A program made the translations under genes and the position numbers. Below are positions 35,190 to 45,326 of a stretch of 64,000 nt of DNA, one piece after another (the stretch's first letter is position 1; each line of letters begins with the position of its first letter). The stretch comes from DTU098 sp964498525 (GTDB taxonomy: Bacteria > Bacillota > Desulfotomaculia > Desulfotomaculales > Pelotomaculaceae), in the NCBI GenBank assembly GCA_964498525.1, contig CAZCGU010000001.1:186001-250000 (forward strand). Reading direction: 5' to 3'. The notes under the pieces were generated by a model. It was not told the origin of the DNA and ran no database searches. It saw only the letters and a program-made list of their open reading frames with translations.

Positions 35190-35262
35190 CCAGAAGGCTT
35201 TTTCCCGCCCAATTCCTAAAAAAGGCTTTCATTTTTCTGCCGGACAGGAAGGAGGAGTGGAG

Positions 35263-35532
35263 ATGAGGCTGGGTGAATTAATGGGAAAGGAAATCGTGAA
35301 CATATATAACGGCGCCCGCCTGGGTGTGGTGGGGGAATCGGATCTTGCTTTCGATCTTGATACCGGGGAAATACGTTCCATTATTGTTCCCAGGAAGAAC
35401 AGTTTCTTTAACTTCTGGCTGGACCGTCAGCACTTGATCATTCCCTGGGAAGCTGTCCGCAAGGTGGGTGCAGAGGTAATAATTATTGAATTGGACCAGA
35501 CAAGCCCCGGCTATAGAAAATATTCAACATAG
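35263..35532 (+). CDS. ymxH: PRC-barrel YlmC/YmxH-family sporulation protein
   Basis: An 89-residue PRC-barrel protein of the YlmC/YmxH family. Typical stretches are MRLGELMGKEIVNIYNGARLG, SDLAFDLDTGEIRSIIVP and IIPWEAVRKVGAEVIIIEL. ATG 35263 follows GGAGG (35251-35255). The location after mlpA matches Bacillus. Molecular function is unknown although the gene family is tied to spore formers. It is convergent with treY; the 170 bases between hold only a tiny AAGGGTTCCCTTTT stem. Confidence 0.88.
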   Translation: MRLGELMGKEIVNIYNGARLGVVGESDLAFDLDTGEIRSIIVPRKNSFFNFWLDRQHLIIPWEAVRKVGAEVIIIELDQTSPGYRKYST

Positions 35533-35704
35533 CCCAATAAGGGTTCCCTTTTAAATCAGGAATATTTTTTAAACAAGCAGTGACTGGCAGAATTAAGGGA
35601 TTAAATAAATGGGCGAAAAAGGATCTCAGTCCCTGTGTCTTGACTCGGGACAGGTCCGGACCAGCGGTTCCCATAGGTGGCAATAAACAGGATTCAGGGA
35701 CAAC

Positions 35705-38700
35705 TCAAGCCCGGGCCGGAGTCAGCAGGGCGACGGGGAAGCCGGCCAGTAAACGGGCCAAAGGCAGGGTTTTGCAGCCGGGGGGGGTTCCCCGGGGACC
35801 ACCCCGGGCAATGGCGATTTCTTCGTCTGTGAAGATGTTGAGCCAGCGGTTCGGAGCATGTTCCGGCAGCAGGAGGGCGGTATCTTCCCAGAGCTTTGCC
35901 GGTAGAAGAAGAACGTCCAAAGTTGGCCCGCCTATAGATTCCGGTTCCAGGATCCGGTCCCCAACGGGCGCCGGAAAGCAGGGGGGCAGGTCTTTGGCTC
36001 CCCGGGAAACCGGTTGAAGGGTCCCGTTTCCCGTGAGATAGGGGAAAAGGGGGTCCCTTATTTTTTTATGGCCGGGCTCCGACTCCAGGCCGGCTGCCCA
36101 GAGCCGGGCCGCCAGACGGGGCGCCGCGGCCAGAACCCAGTTATTTTCCAGGCGGCGGATAAAGGCGCAGACGTGCCCGCTCCGGGCCCCCGCAGCCCCC
36201 ACAGGTACGTATGCCCCGTTTTTAAACAACCTTCCCAGGGATCTGCGCAGTTGCAGGGCTTGATAGGTCAGGTAAAGCTTGACCCGGCCGTCCTTCCAGT
36301 TAGCCAGGAGCTGCCCGGCCAGGGCTGCCCGGCCGCCTGCTTCCTTTTCCCGGAGGGCCTCCAGGAGCGCGGCTCGCTTCTCGAAATTCACCGGCCGCCG
36401 GTTGTCGGGGTCCACCAGGCTGAAGGACCAGAGCTCTGTTCCCTGGTAAAAGTCGGGCACGCCGGGTGAGGCTATTTTTAAAAGTACCTGGGAAAGGGAA
36501 TTAAGTGCGCCAAAATAAGCGCAGGTCTTCTGGAATTCCAGGAATTCTTGTAAGAACAAATTTTCTGGCGACGGTTCCAGGATAGCAGCGATAAATTCCC
36601 CCAGAGCCTCTTCGTATGCCTCCCGGGGATCGAGCCAGCTGGTGCAAAGCTTGGCCTCCCGGGCTGCTTTGACTGCGTAGGCTCGAAGCCGGTCCCGGAA
36701 AGAGGGGACATCCTCCTCCCGGAGGGGCCAGGCGCCTATAAGGGTCTGGTAGAGCAGCATTTCCCCGGCCGGGCCGGGCACGGGCAGGCCGTCCACTACG
36801 GGTTTGCGGGGGAGATTCCATTCATTCCAGCGCTTTACCAGCACGAACCAGACACTGGAAAGCTCCGAAAGCACGTTGATCCGGGCCCGGACGTCTTCGC
36901 CGCGTTTGGTGTCGTGGGTGGATGTTGGGTTAAGGGTATGGGGATTACGCTTCTGCCTGCCTTTGTTTGCCCGGTGGAATTCCGCCACGGAGACACCTTC
37001 GCCGGCGGGATTGCCTCCTACTTCATTGAGCGAGATGAGACGGTTATAAATGTAGAGGGTGGTATCCTCAAATCCCTTGGCCATGGCCGGACCGGTGTAC
37101 TGCTGCCAGCGCTTGACGAAATCAAGCCGGTTTTGCCGCTGCGCCTCAGGGATGGTGCCGGGAAACTCCAGAAGCATTACCCGGCGCAGGAAATCAAGGG
37201 CCAAGGCGCCAGCCGGGAAGCGTTTTTTAGCTTCTGCCACTGTCCCTTCAATAATCCGGCGTTCCCGCCCCGGAACCGTAAAGGAGCGGATATAGGTCCG
37301 GTAAACAGGCAGGCAGGCGGTAACCTCCACCAGCGCCTGCTCCAGCTCGCCCAGGGTGAGGTCCCGCCCGTGCCTGTCCTGCTCCGCCAGGCGGCCCAGA
37401 TGCCACGCCAGGGTGTGCATCTCCCCGGGAAAGAGCGACATCAGGATCCGTTTTTTTTGCCTGTAAACCACATCCCCCAAGTCCCCGTTTGTTTCACCCA
37501 GTTGGGCGCAGGCTGCGTTCAGTCCTGCGATTCCTTTCCCATCTACAAAAAGCCCGTTGAGCAGGTTCAAAAATTCGTAGCCGGTGGTACCGCAGACGGG
37601 CCAGTCCGGCGGCAGTTCCTCGTCCCCGGTCAGAATTTTTTCCGCAATAACATAAAAGGGCTGATCTCCTCCGGACAGGCTCTCCTGAAGACGGCAAAGG
37701 TAGGTTTGGGGGTCGCGCAGGCCGTCGATATGGTCAATCCGCAGCCCTGTAACCCGGCCTGCCCGGACCAGCCCAAAGATCAACCCGTGCACATCTTCCA
37801 AAACCTTCTCATCTTCCACGCGCAGGGATACCAGCCCGGTTACGTCAAAGAAACGCCGGTAATTTATTTCTTCCAGCCCCGTCTTCCAGTAGGCCAGCCG
37901 GAAGGCCTGCCCTTCCAGAAACCGGTCCAGGCACTCGAAACTGGCCGGTTCTCCCCGGCGTCCGTTCAAGGTCTGCAGCTGCCCGTCGATAAAAGCTTTA
38001 AAACCGGGTCGCCTGTTGTAAAGCTGCCAAAAAATATTCCAGGCCCGTTGGAAGCTGGCTCCGTATCCCCGGCTGTTTGATCCAGTCAGTTCACCCAATA
38101 TTCCCGCCAGTTCGTCCTTGAGGGATTTCGCCCATGGGTCGCTTACGTTGGCTGCCGGACTGCCTGACCACTGCCCCAGCAGCTTGCAGGAAGAGGCGGG
38201 ACTGAGGGGGCAGCGTCCCCCCTGGAATAAGAGCTGAAGTCCGTCTTCGGCTGCACTGATTTTAAGCTCGCCGTTTTCCAGGGCCTTACCGTAAGGCGAG
38301 CCCAGGATTGGAAGCAGTACTTTGCCCTGGAGCCCCGGCCGGACTGGCTGCCAATCAATGTCGAAATAAGGTGCGTAAAGGGAATCCAGGCCCCGTTGCA
38401 GGACGTCCTGCCACCAGGGGTTTTCACCGTCCGCAGCCATGTGGTTGGGTACAATATCCAGCAGCAGCCCCAGCTTGTGTTGCTTCAGGGTGCCGGACAG
38501 CGACTCAAAGCCCGGCATACCTCCCAGTTCGGGGTTGAGCCGGCCAGGATTGATTACATCGTAACCATGGGGGCTGCCCCGGCGGGCTTCCAGCAAGGGG
38601 GAGGCGTAGAGGTCGGTTATCCCCAGGCTATACAAATAGGGCGCCAGCTTTTGGGCCTCAGGGAAGGGGAACTCCCTGTTGAACTGAAGCCGGTAAGTGG

Positions 38701-38899
38701 CTCCGGGGGTAAGTGCAACGCGCGGGCTGCTGCTGTCCGTCCTGTTGCTGCCCCTATTGCGCGGGCCGTCTCCCTTGGGGCAGCCAAAGCCCAGCCCGCC
38801 GGCGCCGCCCTTCCCGCCGCGGTCACCGCCGGAATCCCGCGCACCACCGGCCGCGCTGCCGGCGACACTGGCACCACCCTCATCTCCAGTACTAACCAC
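35705..38899 (-). CDS. treY: Malto-oligosyltrehalose synthase TreY
   Basis: TreY (GH13) isomerises the reducing-end glucosyl unit of a maltodextrin to a trehalosyl unit. After a 60-residue Gly/Ala/Ser/Asp low-complexity N-terminus comes TYRLQFNREFPF, the usual TreY start. Other landmarks are DIVPNHM (148-154), the nucleophile D389 in GLRIDHIDGL, the acid E420 in YVIAEKIL, and TSTHDTKRGEDVRAR. At 1064 residues it is longer than most TreY proteins, partly because of the N-terminal extension. It overlaps the GH57 gene by 8 bases. It is the last gene of the malQ-treZ-GH57-treY operon and hands its product to TreZ. Confidence 0.93.
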   Translation of the reverse strand: MVSTGDEGGASVAGSAAGGARDSGGDRGGKGGAGGLGFGCPKGDGPRNRGSNRTDSSSPRVALTPGATYRLQFNREFPFPEAQKLAPYLYSLGITDLYASPLLEARRGSPHGYDVINPGRLNPELGGMPGFESLSGTLKQHKLGLLLDIVPNHMAADGENPWWQDVLQRGLDSLYAPYFDIDWQPVRPGLQGKVLLPILGSPYGKALENGELKISAAEDGLQLLFQGGRCPLSPASSCKLLGQWSGSPAANVSDPWAKSLKDELAGILGELTGSNSRGYGASFQRAWNIFWQLYNRRPGFKAFIDGQLQTLNGRRGEPASFECLDRFLEGQAFRLAYWKTGLEEINYRRFFDVTGLVSLRVEDEKVLEDVHGLIFGLVRAGRVTGLRIDHIDGLRDPQTYLCRLQESLSGGDQPFYVIAEKILTGDEELPPDWPVCGTTGYEFLNLLNGLFVDGKGIAGLNAACAQLGETNGDLGDVVYRQKKRILMSLFPGEMHTLAWHLGRLAEQDRHGRDLTLGELEQALVEVTACLPVYRTYIRSFTVPGRERRIIEGTVAEAKKRFPAGALALDFLRRVMLLEFPGTIPEAQRQNRLDFVKRWQQYTGPAMAKGFEDTTLYIYNRLISLNEVGGNPAGEGVSVAEFHRANKGRQKRNPHTLNPTSTHDTKRGEDVRARINVLSELSSVWFVLVKRWNEWNLPRKPVVDGLPVPGPAGEMLLYQTLIGAWPLREEDVPSFRDRLRAYAVKAAREAKLCTSWLDPREAYEEALGEFIAAILEPSPENLFLQEFLEFQKTCAYFGALNSLSQVLLKIASPGVPDFYQGTELWSFSLVDPDNRRPVNFEKRAALLEALREKEAGGRAALAGQLLANWKDGRVKLYLTYQALQLRRSLGRLFKNGAYVPVGAAGARSGHVCAFIRRLENNWVLAAAPRLAARLWAAGLESEPGHKKIRDPLFPYLTGNGTLQPVSRGAKDLPPCFPAPVGDRILEPESIGGPTLDVLLLPAKLWEDTALLLPEHAPNRWLNIFTDEEIAIARGGPRGTPPGCKTLPLARLLAGFPVALLTPARA

Positions 38900-41330
38900 G
38901 CCAGCCTTCCCTCCTTACCCGTAGCTTGTCGCCCAGGGCGTCGAACCTGGCGATCCACTCCCGGGCATCTTCCTTACCCCTGGCTGCTTCTTCTAAATTA
39001 TCCGGATAAACAGTCTGCAGCAAGCTATAATAGACGTTCTGTATCTTCCAAAGTTCAACCTCGAAGGGAAGGGAACCAACCAGGGCTATTACCTCGTCCA
39101 GACGCGTGACCAGATCGAGGTCGTTGGGGCGAACCCGGAGCAGTTCGCCCAGCCGGCCCAGGGTTTGTTCCAAAACGTACCGGTGGACGGGACCGTCAAG
39201 CTTGACGTTAGATACTGCGGCTTCCTCCAGTAGATCCCTTATTTGCTTGAGATCCCTCATATCCCCGGCAAAGGCACAGCGCAGGTTGGAGTTCAGCACG
39301 AACTCCGCTGCAGTGTGTAAAACCCTGGGCTGGGGTATATTCAGATCCCTCAAAAAGCGGTTCAGATGGATATGACGTTCATAGATCCGCCGGTAGTCCC
39401 TGGCTATTTCGTCCAGGGTGCTGTTTAAGATCTGATCCAGGATTTTCCTTTGCTTGTCCCGGAACAATTGTTTCAACGTGTAGGTGGAGCCTCCAAACCG
39501 CTGGTCCAGGAGCCGGACCAATCCGGGAAAGTCGGCCCGGTCGAAGGCGCCGATTATTTCCCCGGCTATTTCCCGGTAGGATTCTTCATTCTGAAAACGA
39601 TTGACGCCGCCATTCACGATGTGGCTGCCCAGGTTGACCACGGCGTAAACCAACTGGTCCGATTCAAGGCTGATTTCTGAGGTTACTTTTAGCCGCCCCA
39701 CCGACAGTCTGGCTATTCCCGCCTGACGGTTGTGGAAGTCCTCCAGATCAATACCATAGGAGTAAATTCGGGGGTTTGTATCCTGGTTTTCAAATAGCGA
39801 GCTGATGGCAAACTGAGCCCCTACTTTGGGCAGGTCGACCCGGGCTGGTTTTACGTATTCTTCATAAATATAGGCCCCGTCCCGGTGTTGGGGCATGTTG
39901 CTTTTCGCCTCCGCCAGCATCTCCAGAAAGCGGGGCTCCAGGTCCTTTTTGTCCAGGGCTTCTTCGGCCAGCTGGATAACACGGGCAGCATATTTGATTA
40001 CCTGCACGGTTTCAATTCCTGTAATTTCATCGAAGAACCAGCCGCAGCTGGTAAACATCAGCATAGCGTAGCGCTGCATTTCCAGAAGTTTCAGGACTTC
40101 AACCCGTTCCGCCGGGCTGAGTTCACGGGCGGCGTATTTTTCCAAAAATTCGTTCCTTCTTTCCGGGGAACGTTCCAGGATAACTGAGATATAGTTGTTC
40201 CTTGCTTCCCAGGGCTCTTTCAGAAGGGAACCGGCCCGTTTTTCGTAAAGGGGCGCCAGTTCATCCCGTAACCAGTTCAGGGCCTTGCGCAGGGGCGCCC
40301 GCCAGGCCTGACTCCAGCCCGGATTCATACCGGTGCTGCAGCCGCAGTTGCCAGACCAGCGCTCTACGCCGTGGGCGCAGCTCCAGGCGCTGTATTCACT
40401 AATTTCCGCTTCGTACTCCGGCGGATGGTTTTCCAGGTATTCGGCGTAATTGGTAAGCCGGGCCTGCCCGGTGGCTTCGATGTGGTGCAAGGCAAAGGCC
40501 AGGGCCATGTCCCCGTGCCGGTGGTGGTGCCCGTAAGTCTCACCGTCGGTAGCGATGTGGACCAGGCAGGGTCCGCCATTTCCGGTAAATGCGCCCAGCA
40601 GCCGCCCGGCGAAGCGCTCACCGTTGGTAAGGAGCTTTTCAAAGGCTACGGCCTGGGATATTTCCCCGTTGTAAAAGAATACCACAATGGTCCGCCCTTC
40701 CGGCAGGGAAACCAGGTAGGGGCGGGTAGTGTCGATAGCCCCGGGGGGTGTTTCCTGCCAGTGCGCTGCCCCAATGGCTCGGAAACGCCGGGTCTGGAAC
40801 GGAGACAGGATGGTAAAACCAAGGCCCAGCTCCGCCATGATGTCAAGGGTTTCCAGGTCCACACCGGTTTCGGGCAGCCACATTCCCACCGGCTTCCGCC
40901 CGAAACGGTGTTCAAAATCACGGATACCCCAGAGGACCTGGGTATATTTGTCGTGGCGGTTGGCCAGGGGCATAATCATATGGTTATAGGCCTGGGCCAG
41001 CGCCGAGCCATGCCCGGAGAAGCGTTCCCTGCTTTCCCGGTCAGCCTCCAGAATGGCCCGGTATACCCCGGGTTGCTTCTTTTCCAGCCAGGAAAGCAAA
41101 GTAGGTCCGAAGTTGAAGCTGATCCGGGCGTAGTTGTTGATAATCCTGCGAATCCAGCCTTCACCGTCCAGGATCCGGGAAACCGTGTTGGGCTCGTAGC
41201 ACTCTGCCGTGATCCGCTCATTCCAGTCGTGGTAGGGGTAAGCCGTGTCCTGCAGCTCGACGTCTTCGAGCCAGGGGTTTTCCCGGGGCGGCTGGTAAAA
41301 GTGGCCGTGAATGCAGATACAGCGTTCCAT
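38892..41330 (-). CDS. GH57-family glycoside hydrolase with DUF3536
   Basis: A GH57-type (beta/alpha)7 enzyme of the DUF3536-containing group, often encoded with trehalose and glycogen genes. The start CICIHGHFYQPPRENPWLE is the family motif 1. The probable nucleophile is E154 in GMWLPETGVD and the acid D262 in HIATDGETYGHHH. The C-terminal 400 residues are largely helical. Expected activity is amylase or 4-alpha-glucanotransferase on alpha-glucan, but members are poorly characterised. It lies 2 bases after treZ and overlaps treY, so it is part of the same transcript. Confidence 0.88.
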   Translation of the reverse strand: MERCICIHGHFYQPPRENPWLEDVELQDTAYPYHDWNERITAECYEPNTVSRILDGEGWIRRIINNYARISFNFGPTLLSWLEKKQPGVYRAILEADRESRERFSGHGSALAQAYNHMIMPLANRHDKYTQVLWGIRDFEHRFGRKPVGMWLPETGVDLETLDIMAELGLGFTILSPFQTRRFRAIGAAHWQETPPGAIDTTRPYLVSLPEGRTIVVFFYNGEISQAVAFEKLLTNGERFAGRLLGAFTGNGGPCLVHIATDGETYGHHHRHGDMALAFALHHIEATGQARLTNYAEYLENHPPEYEAEISEYSAWSCAHGVERWSGNCGCSTGMNPGWSQAWRAPLRKALNWLRDELAPLYEKRAGSLLKEPWEARNNYISVILERSPERRNEFLEKYAARELSPAERVEVLKLLEMQRYAMLMFTSCGWFFDEITGIETVQVIKYAARVIQLAEEALDKKDLEPRFLEMLAEAKSNMPQHRDGAYIYEEYVKPARVDLPKVGAQFAISSLFENQDTNPRIYSYGIDLEDFHNRQAGIARLSVGRLKVTSEISLESDQLVYAVVNLGSHIVNGGVNRFQNEESYREIAGEIIGAFDRADFPGLVRLLDQRFGGSTYTLKQLFRDKQRKILDQILNSTLDEIARDYRRIYERHIHLNRFLRDLNIPQPRVLHTAAEFVLNSNLRCAFAGDMRDLKQIRDLLEEAAVSNVKLDGPVHRYVLEQTLGRLGELLRVRPNDLDLVTRLDEVIALVGSLPFEVELWKIQNVYYSLLQTVYPDNLEEAARGKEDAREWIARFDALGDKLRVRREGWRG

Positions 41331-41332
41331 AT

Positions 41333-43195
41333 TTAACCCTGACCCCCCTTCTTCAGAAGCTCAAATAATACGCCGGATCTGGGGCTTAACTCCAGTTCGG
41401 CTTTACCCAGGGACTCCAGTGTCGCTGGTACTTTGCTACCGCCGCTCAACCACTGTTCTTCCCCGGTATCCAACCGTTTTAGCCAGCGGCCGGCAGGCAG
41501 GGGCAGGTTAATCTTCAGGGCGGCATCATTAAAGGAAAGGATTATAATGGCCTGGCACTCCCCTTGCCGGCGCCGGAGCAAAAGCACCATTTCCTTGTCG
41601 CAAGCGGTGACTTCCAGGTTATCCCTGTCAGGCTCTGCCAGGGCCGGCAGTTCCCTGCGCAGTTGGAGCAAAAGCCGGTAGAGTTCACGCAATACCCGGT
41701 GGTAGCCCTTCTGGGACAGCTGGTGATTGAGCCGGGACTGGATAAAGGCGGCTTCATCCTGGGGGTCATACACCCCGCTTTGCCAGCCAAAGGCACTGAA
41801 TTCCTGCAATCGCCCCTTAAGCACGGTCATGGACAGCTCCGGATCCGAAAAACTGGTAAAGTAACGAAAGGGCGCTGTCTCGCCGTATTCTTCCCCCATG
41901 AATAAAAGGGGGAGGAAAGGTGACAGGAGCACTGTAACAGCAGCCAGCTTCAACCCTTCAAAGGAAACAAGGGAACTGAGCCGCTCACTTCGCTCGCGGT
42001 TACCTGTCTGATCGTGATTCTGGGCGTAGACCACAAAGCGGCTTCCCTCGTCCGGCGGACCCGGCGGAAAGCCGTGCCGGCGCCGTCGGTGGGCGGAGTA
42101 CTGACCGGTGTAGACGAAGCCCTCCCGAAAAGCCCGGGCCAGATGCTCTAAAGAACCAAAATCCTGGTAGTAGCCGGTTCGCTCTCCGGTCAGAAGGGCA
42201 TGGAGAGCGTGGTGAAAGTCATCGCTCCATTGCCCGTCCAGGCCAGCCCCCCCCGCAACCCGGGGCCGGAAAATCCGGACGTCGTTCAGGTCGCTTTCCC
42301 CGATAACATGGATCCTGCGTCCCAACCTGTCGGCTTCCCGGTGCGCCGCTGTGGAAAGTTCCTCCAGAAAGGGCCGGGCCGACTTGTCGGTGATGGCGTG
42401 AACGGCATCCAGCCGGAGGCCGTCCATGTGAAATTCCCTCAGCCAGTAAAGGGCGTTTTCAATGAAAAAGCGCCGCACTTCATCACTGTGGGCCCCGTCA
42501 TAATTGACTGCCGATCCCCAGGGGGTATGGTAACGGCTGGTAAAATAGGGGCCAAAATCCCCCAGGTGATTTCCCTCGGGACCCAGGTGGTTGTAGACGA
42601 CGTCCAGAAATACGGCCAGGCCCAGGGAGTGGCAGGCATCCACCAGCCTTTGCAGACCTTCCGGCCCGCCGTAGGTAGACTGGACGGCAAAGGGGAAGAC
42701 GCCGTCGTAACCCCAGTTGCGGCTGCCCGCGAACTGGGCGACGGGCATCAGTTCCAAGGCGGTTATGCCCAGTTCCCGGAGGTCTTCCAGATGGGGGATA
42801 ACGGCCTCGAAGGTGCCCTCCGGGGTAAAGGTTCCCACATGGATCTCGTAAAAAACCAAATCCCGGCGGGCCAGGCCGAACCAGCAGTTATCCGTCCATC
42901 TGAAATCCGGGGGCTCCACCACCTGGGAAGGACCGTGCACACCCCGGGGCTGCAGCCGCGAAGCGGGATCGGGTCTCTCCTTATGACCGTCCAGGATATA
43001 GAAGTAGAGCGATCCTGGTGGGGTTTCCGCCACATCTGTGTAATAATAGCCTCGCTCGCCCCGCTCCAGGAGCACCTGCTGTTCCACCGGTTCAATAATG
43101 CGGACAGCAACGCTTTCAGACAGGGGGGCCCAGACCAGGAACCCGGTGCGGCTGTCACCCAGACAGGTGGCGCCCAGGCAGGCGTCAATGCTCAT
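41333..43195 (-). CDS. treZ: Malto-oligosyltrehalose trehalohydrolase TreZ
   Basis: TreZ (GH13) cleaves trehalose from the trehalosyl end made by TreY. The N-terminal carbohydrate-binding domain starts LGATCLGDSRTGFLVWAP. The catalytic barrel shows VYNHLGPEGNH, the nucleophile D263 in MDGLRLDAVHAI, the acid E300 in HVIGESDLND and QNHDQTGNRERSER. Length of 620 is normal. It overlaps malQ by 11 bases (43185-43195), which supports translational coupling in the operon. Confidence 0.95.
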   Translation of the reverse strand: MSIDACLGATCLGDSRTGFLVWAPLSESVAVRIIEPVEQQVLLERGERGYYYTDVAETPPGSLYFYILDGHKERPDPASRLQPRGVHGPSQVVEPPDFRWTDNCWFGLARRDLVFYEIHVGTFTPEGTFEAVIPHLEDLRELGITALELMPVAQFAGSRNWGYDGVFPFAVQSTYGGPEGLQRLVDACHSLGLAVFLDVVYNHLGPEGNHLGDFGPYFTSRYHTPWGSAVNYDGAHSDEVRRFFIENALYWLREFHMDGLRLDAVHAITDKSARPFLEELSTAAHREADRLGRRIHVIGESDLNDVRIFRPRVAGGAGLDGQWSDDFHHALHALLTGERTGYYQDFGSLEHLARAFREGFVYTGQYSAHRRRRHGFPPGPPDEGSRFVVYAQNHDQTGNRERSERLSSLVSFEGLKLAAVTVLLSPFLPLLFMGEEYGETAPFRYFTSFSDPELSMTVLKGRLQEFSAFGWQSGVYDPQDEAAFIQSRLNHQLSQKGYHRVLRELYRLLLQLRRELPALAEPDRDNLEVTACDKEMVLLLRRRQGECQAIIILSFNDAALKINLPLPAGRWLKRLDTGEEQWLSGGSKVPATLESLGKAELELSPRSGVLFELLKKGGQG

Positions 43196-45326
43196 GGTTA
43201 AAGCCCTCCTTTCCAGTTTGGGTAAGTTTTCCGGTGATCCTAAGGGGACGGCGGGGCCGCACCCTTACCCGCATGGTTCTCAACCGGTGGAGTTCAGCCA
43301 ATGTCTCCAGGATTTCCGGCTTTTGGCTAAAATCTTCCAGCGAATAACGGGCTTTGCGCCGCCAGTTCGGATACTCGTCAATGGTGCCGGGGATATTTTG
43401 CGGCTCCGTCTCCAGCCACAAGTCCTCCAGGTTCACCAGCGCCACCCGCGCCCGGCTTGCGGCCAGGTGGGCCAGGCAGCCCCGCAGGATAGCCCCGGTT
43501 TCCCGGGTGGGGGTGTCCAGCAATCCCCGGCGGTACAGGTAAGCAGGCAGGGTCAACTGCTCCCGCCGGCCGCTGCGCGTCTGCCAGTGAGCGGCGAAGG
43601 GGGGCATGTCGTGGGTGTTCAAGGCCGCCAGAGCGTTGGGCGGGACGGGTCGCAACACCCGCCGGGAATCCCCGGTAATTTCAAAGGGCAGGATGTACAT
43701 CCGCTGGATCCGGTGCCGGGCCATAGCCTTGCGGACATAACCAGGCACAGTCCCCAGATCTTCGCCCACAATCAGGGATCGGTTTCGTCGGGACTCCAGG
43801 GTTAGAATAGCGTAGAATTCTTCACTGCGATAGCGCACGTAAACCCCTTCGCTGGCCGGCAAACCCGCGGGAATCCAGTAAAGGTGGTGCAAACCCATGA
43901 CGTGGTCGAGGCGCAGGACACCGGCGTAACGCAGGTGGTGGCGCAAACAGGCAATATAATAGCTGTAACCCTGCTCTCTAATCGCCTCCGGGTGCAGGGG
44001 CGGGAACTGCCAGTCCTGACCCCCGCCGAACAACTCGTCCGGTGGGGCGCCGCTGCTGGCTTCCCGGACAAAAACACCTCTCTCGCGCCAGACATCGTAC
44101 CCCCCTTCATGGACCCCCAGGGGCAAATCGAGGTACAGGGTGAGTCCCTTCAGCCGGGCCAGGGCGGAAAGGTTTTGGAGCTGCTCTTGGACCAGCCACT
44201 GGACGTAGAGGTGGTAATGTTCTGCTGCCGGCTCGTAGTCACCTTCCTTTAAGGTTCCTTCCCGCAACCGCTCAGGCCACTTTAGCCAGGTGACCCGCTG
44301 TTTTTCCACAGCGGCCCGGAAGCGGGCGTAGTCCAGGGCTCCGGGGTTTTCCCCGGTCCAGCGCCGGAAAGCAGCCAGGCGTCCGGAGCCGCCCTCTAAA
44401 AGATAACTCAGGCAGGCTTCCAGAACCGCGCGTTTGAGCTTCATCCCGCGTTTATACTCCACCAGGGGAGCCGCCTTAAGTTTGGCCAGCTCCGCCCGAA
44501 AAGCATGGTCATCGAACAGCGCCCTGGCCCTGGGGCTGGCCTTATATTCCGGTGACTGGCACACGTCCAGGTAAAATTCGTTCCAGAAAAGACGGCTCAC
44601 CGGCTGGTAAGGGCTGGGGGCAAAGGGCTCTTCGAGGTAGGCGGCCAGCAGCGGCAGAACACCGGCAATGCTCCCTCCCTGTCCGTGCACGAACTGCAGC
44701 AGTTCCCCCAAACCGCCGAGATCCCCTGCTCCCAGGTCCCTTCCGGTGCGCAGGGCATAAAGCGGCAGGAAGATTCCCCAGGTGCGGTTCTCCGCGCCGG
44801 CCGGGGAAGTGTGCGCCCGGAGCGGGGCTGAGATGATTAGAATTTCCTGGCGGCTGCCGGGCAGTTCCAGGGTCAGCCGGTGATAACCTGCCGGCAGTCC
44901 GCGGGGCAAGTCGAGGCCCCTCACCATGTAAGCTACGCCTTCGACCAGGCGGGTTTTCAGCGCGGGTAACCGTTCCAGACGGCGGGACCAGTGCAGTTCC
45001 CTTCCATCCTCCAGCCGAAGTCTGCAGCCTGCCGAACCGCCGCAAGCCTGGGCGGGCAGGCGCAGCTCCAGCCAGGGGGGCGTGCCGCCCCAGGCCACAA
45101 TTACCGGCTCACAGATTCGCCGCCACTGCTTTTGGCGGGTTTCCCGCAGGGCGCCGGGTAGCTGGTCAAGTTTCTCCACCGGCGCACCCAGTGCCCGCAA
45201 CGCCGCCAGCAATGATTCCGGCGCAGCCTGGCGCCGGGTTCCCCTGTAATCCAAAAAACTGGTCTCCACTCCGTAAAGCCGGGCCAGACTGTGAAGCAAA
45301 CGTTTTTCTAGTCCTGACATGGCCAT
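43185..45326 (-). CDS. malQ: 4-alpha-glucanotransferase (amylomaltase)
   Basis: MalQ (GH77) transfers maltosyl and longer units between alpha-1,4-glucans and releases glucose, reshaping maltodextrins for TreY. The N-terminal 170 residues are an accessory domain found in long MalQ forms. The catalytic domain has GIFLPLYALRTGRDLGAGDL, the nucleophile D474 in LRLDHVMGLHHLYW, the acid/base E522 in IVGEDLGTVP, and LNTHDMPPFA. It is the first gene of the operon. No clear promoter was found on the minus strand upstream. Confidence 0.93.
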   Translation of the reverse strand: MAMSGLEKRLLHSLARLYGVETSFLDYRGTRRQAAPESLLAALRALGAPVEKLDQLPGALRETRQKQWRRICEPVIVAWGGTPPWLELRLPAQACGGSAGCRLRLEDGRELHWSRRLERLPALKTRLVEGVAYMVRGLDLPRGLPAGYHRLTLELPGSRQEILIISAPLRAHTSPAGAENRTWGIFLPLYALRTGRDLGAGDLGGLGELLQFVHGQGGSIAGVLPLLAAYLEEPFAPSPYQPVSRLFWNEFYLDVCQSPEYKASPRARALFDDHAFRAELAKLKAAPLVEYKRGMKLKRAVLEACLSYLLEGGSGRLAAFRRWTGENPGALDYARFRAAVEKQRVTWLKWPERLREGTLKEGDYEPAAEHYHLYVQWLVQEQLQNLSALARLKGLTLYLDLPLGVHEGGYDVWRERGVFVREASSGAPPDELFGGGQDWQFPPLHPEAIREQGYSYYIACLRHHLRYAGVLRLDHVMGLHHLYWIPAGLPASEGVYVRYRSEEFYAILTLESRRNRSLIVGEDLGTVPGYVRKAMARHRIQRMYILPFEITGDSRRVLRPVPPNALAALNTHDMPPFAAHWQTRSGRREQLTLPAYLYRRGLLDTPTRETGAILRGCLAHLAASRARVALVNLEDLWLETEPQNIPGTIDEYPNWRRKARYSLEDFSQKPEILETLAELHRLRTMRVRVRPRRPLRITGKLTQTGKEGFNHEH

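Noticed and set aside
36914..38080. A 388-codon plus-strand frame opposite treY
   Set aside because: It is antisense to the clearly coding treY, has GC-rich shadow composition and no recognisable motif or ribosome binding site.
42200..43201. A 333-codon plus-strand frame opposite treZ
   Set aside because: Shadow of treZ; no domain, and treZ catalytic motifs lie on the other strand. The same holds for the 321-codon frame at 40371-41336.
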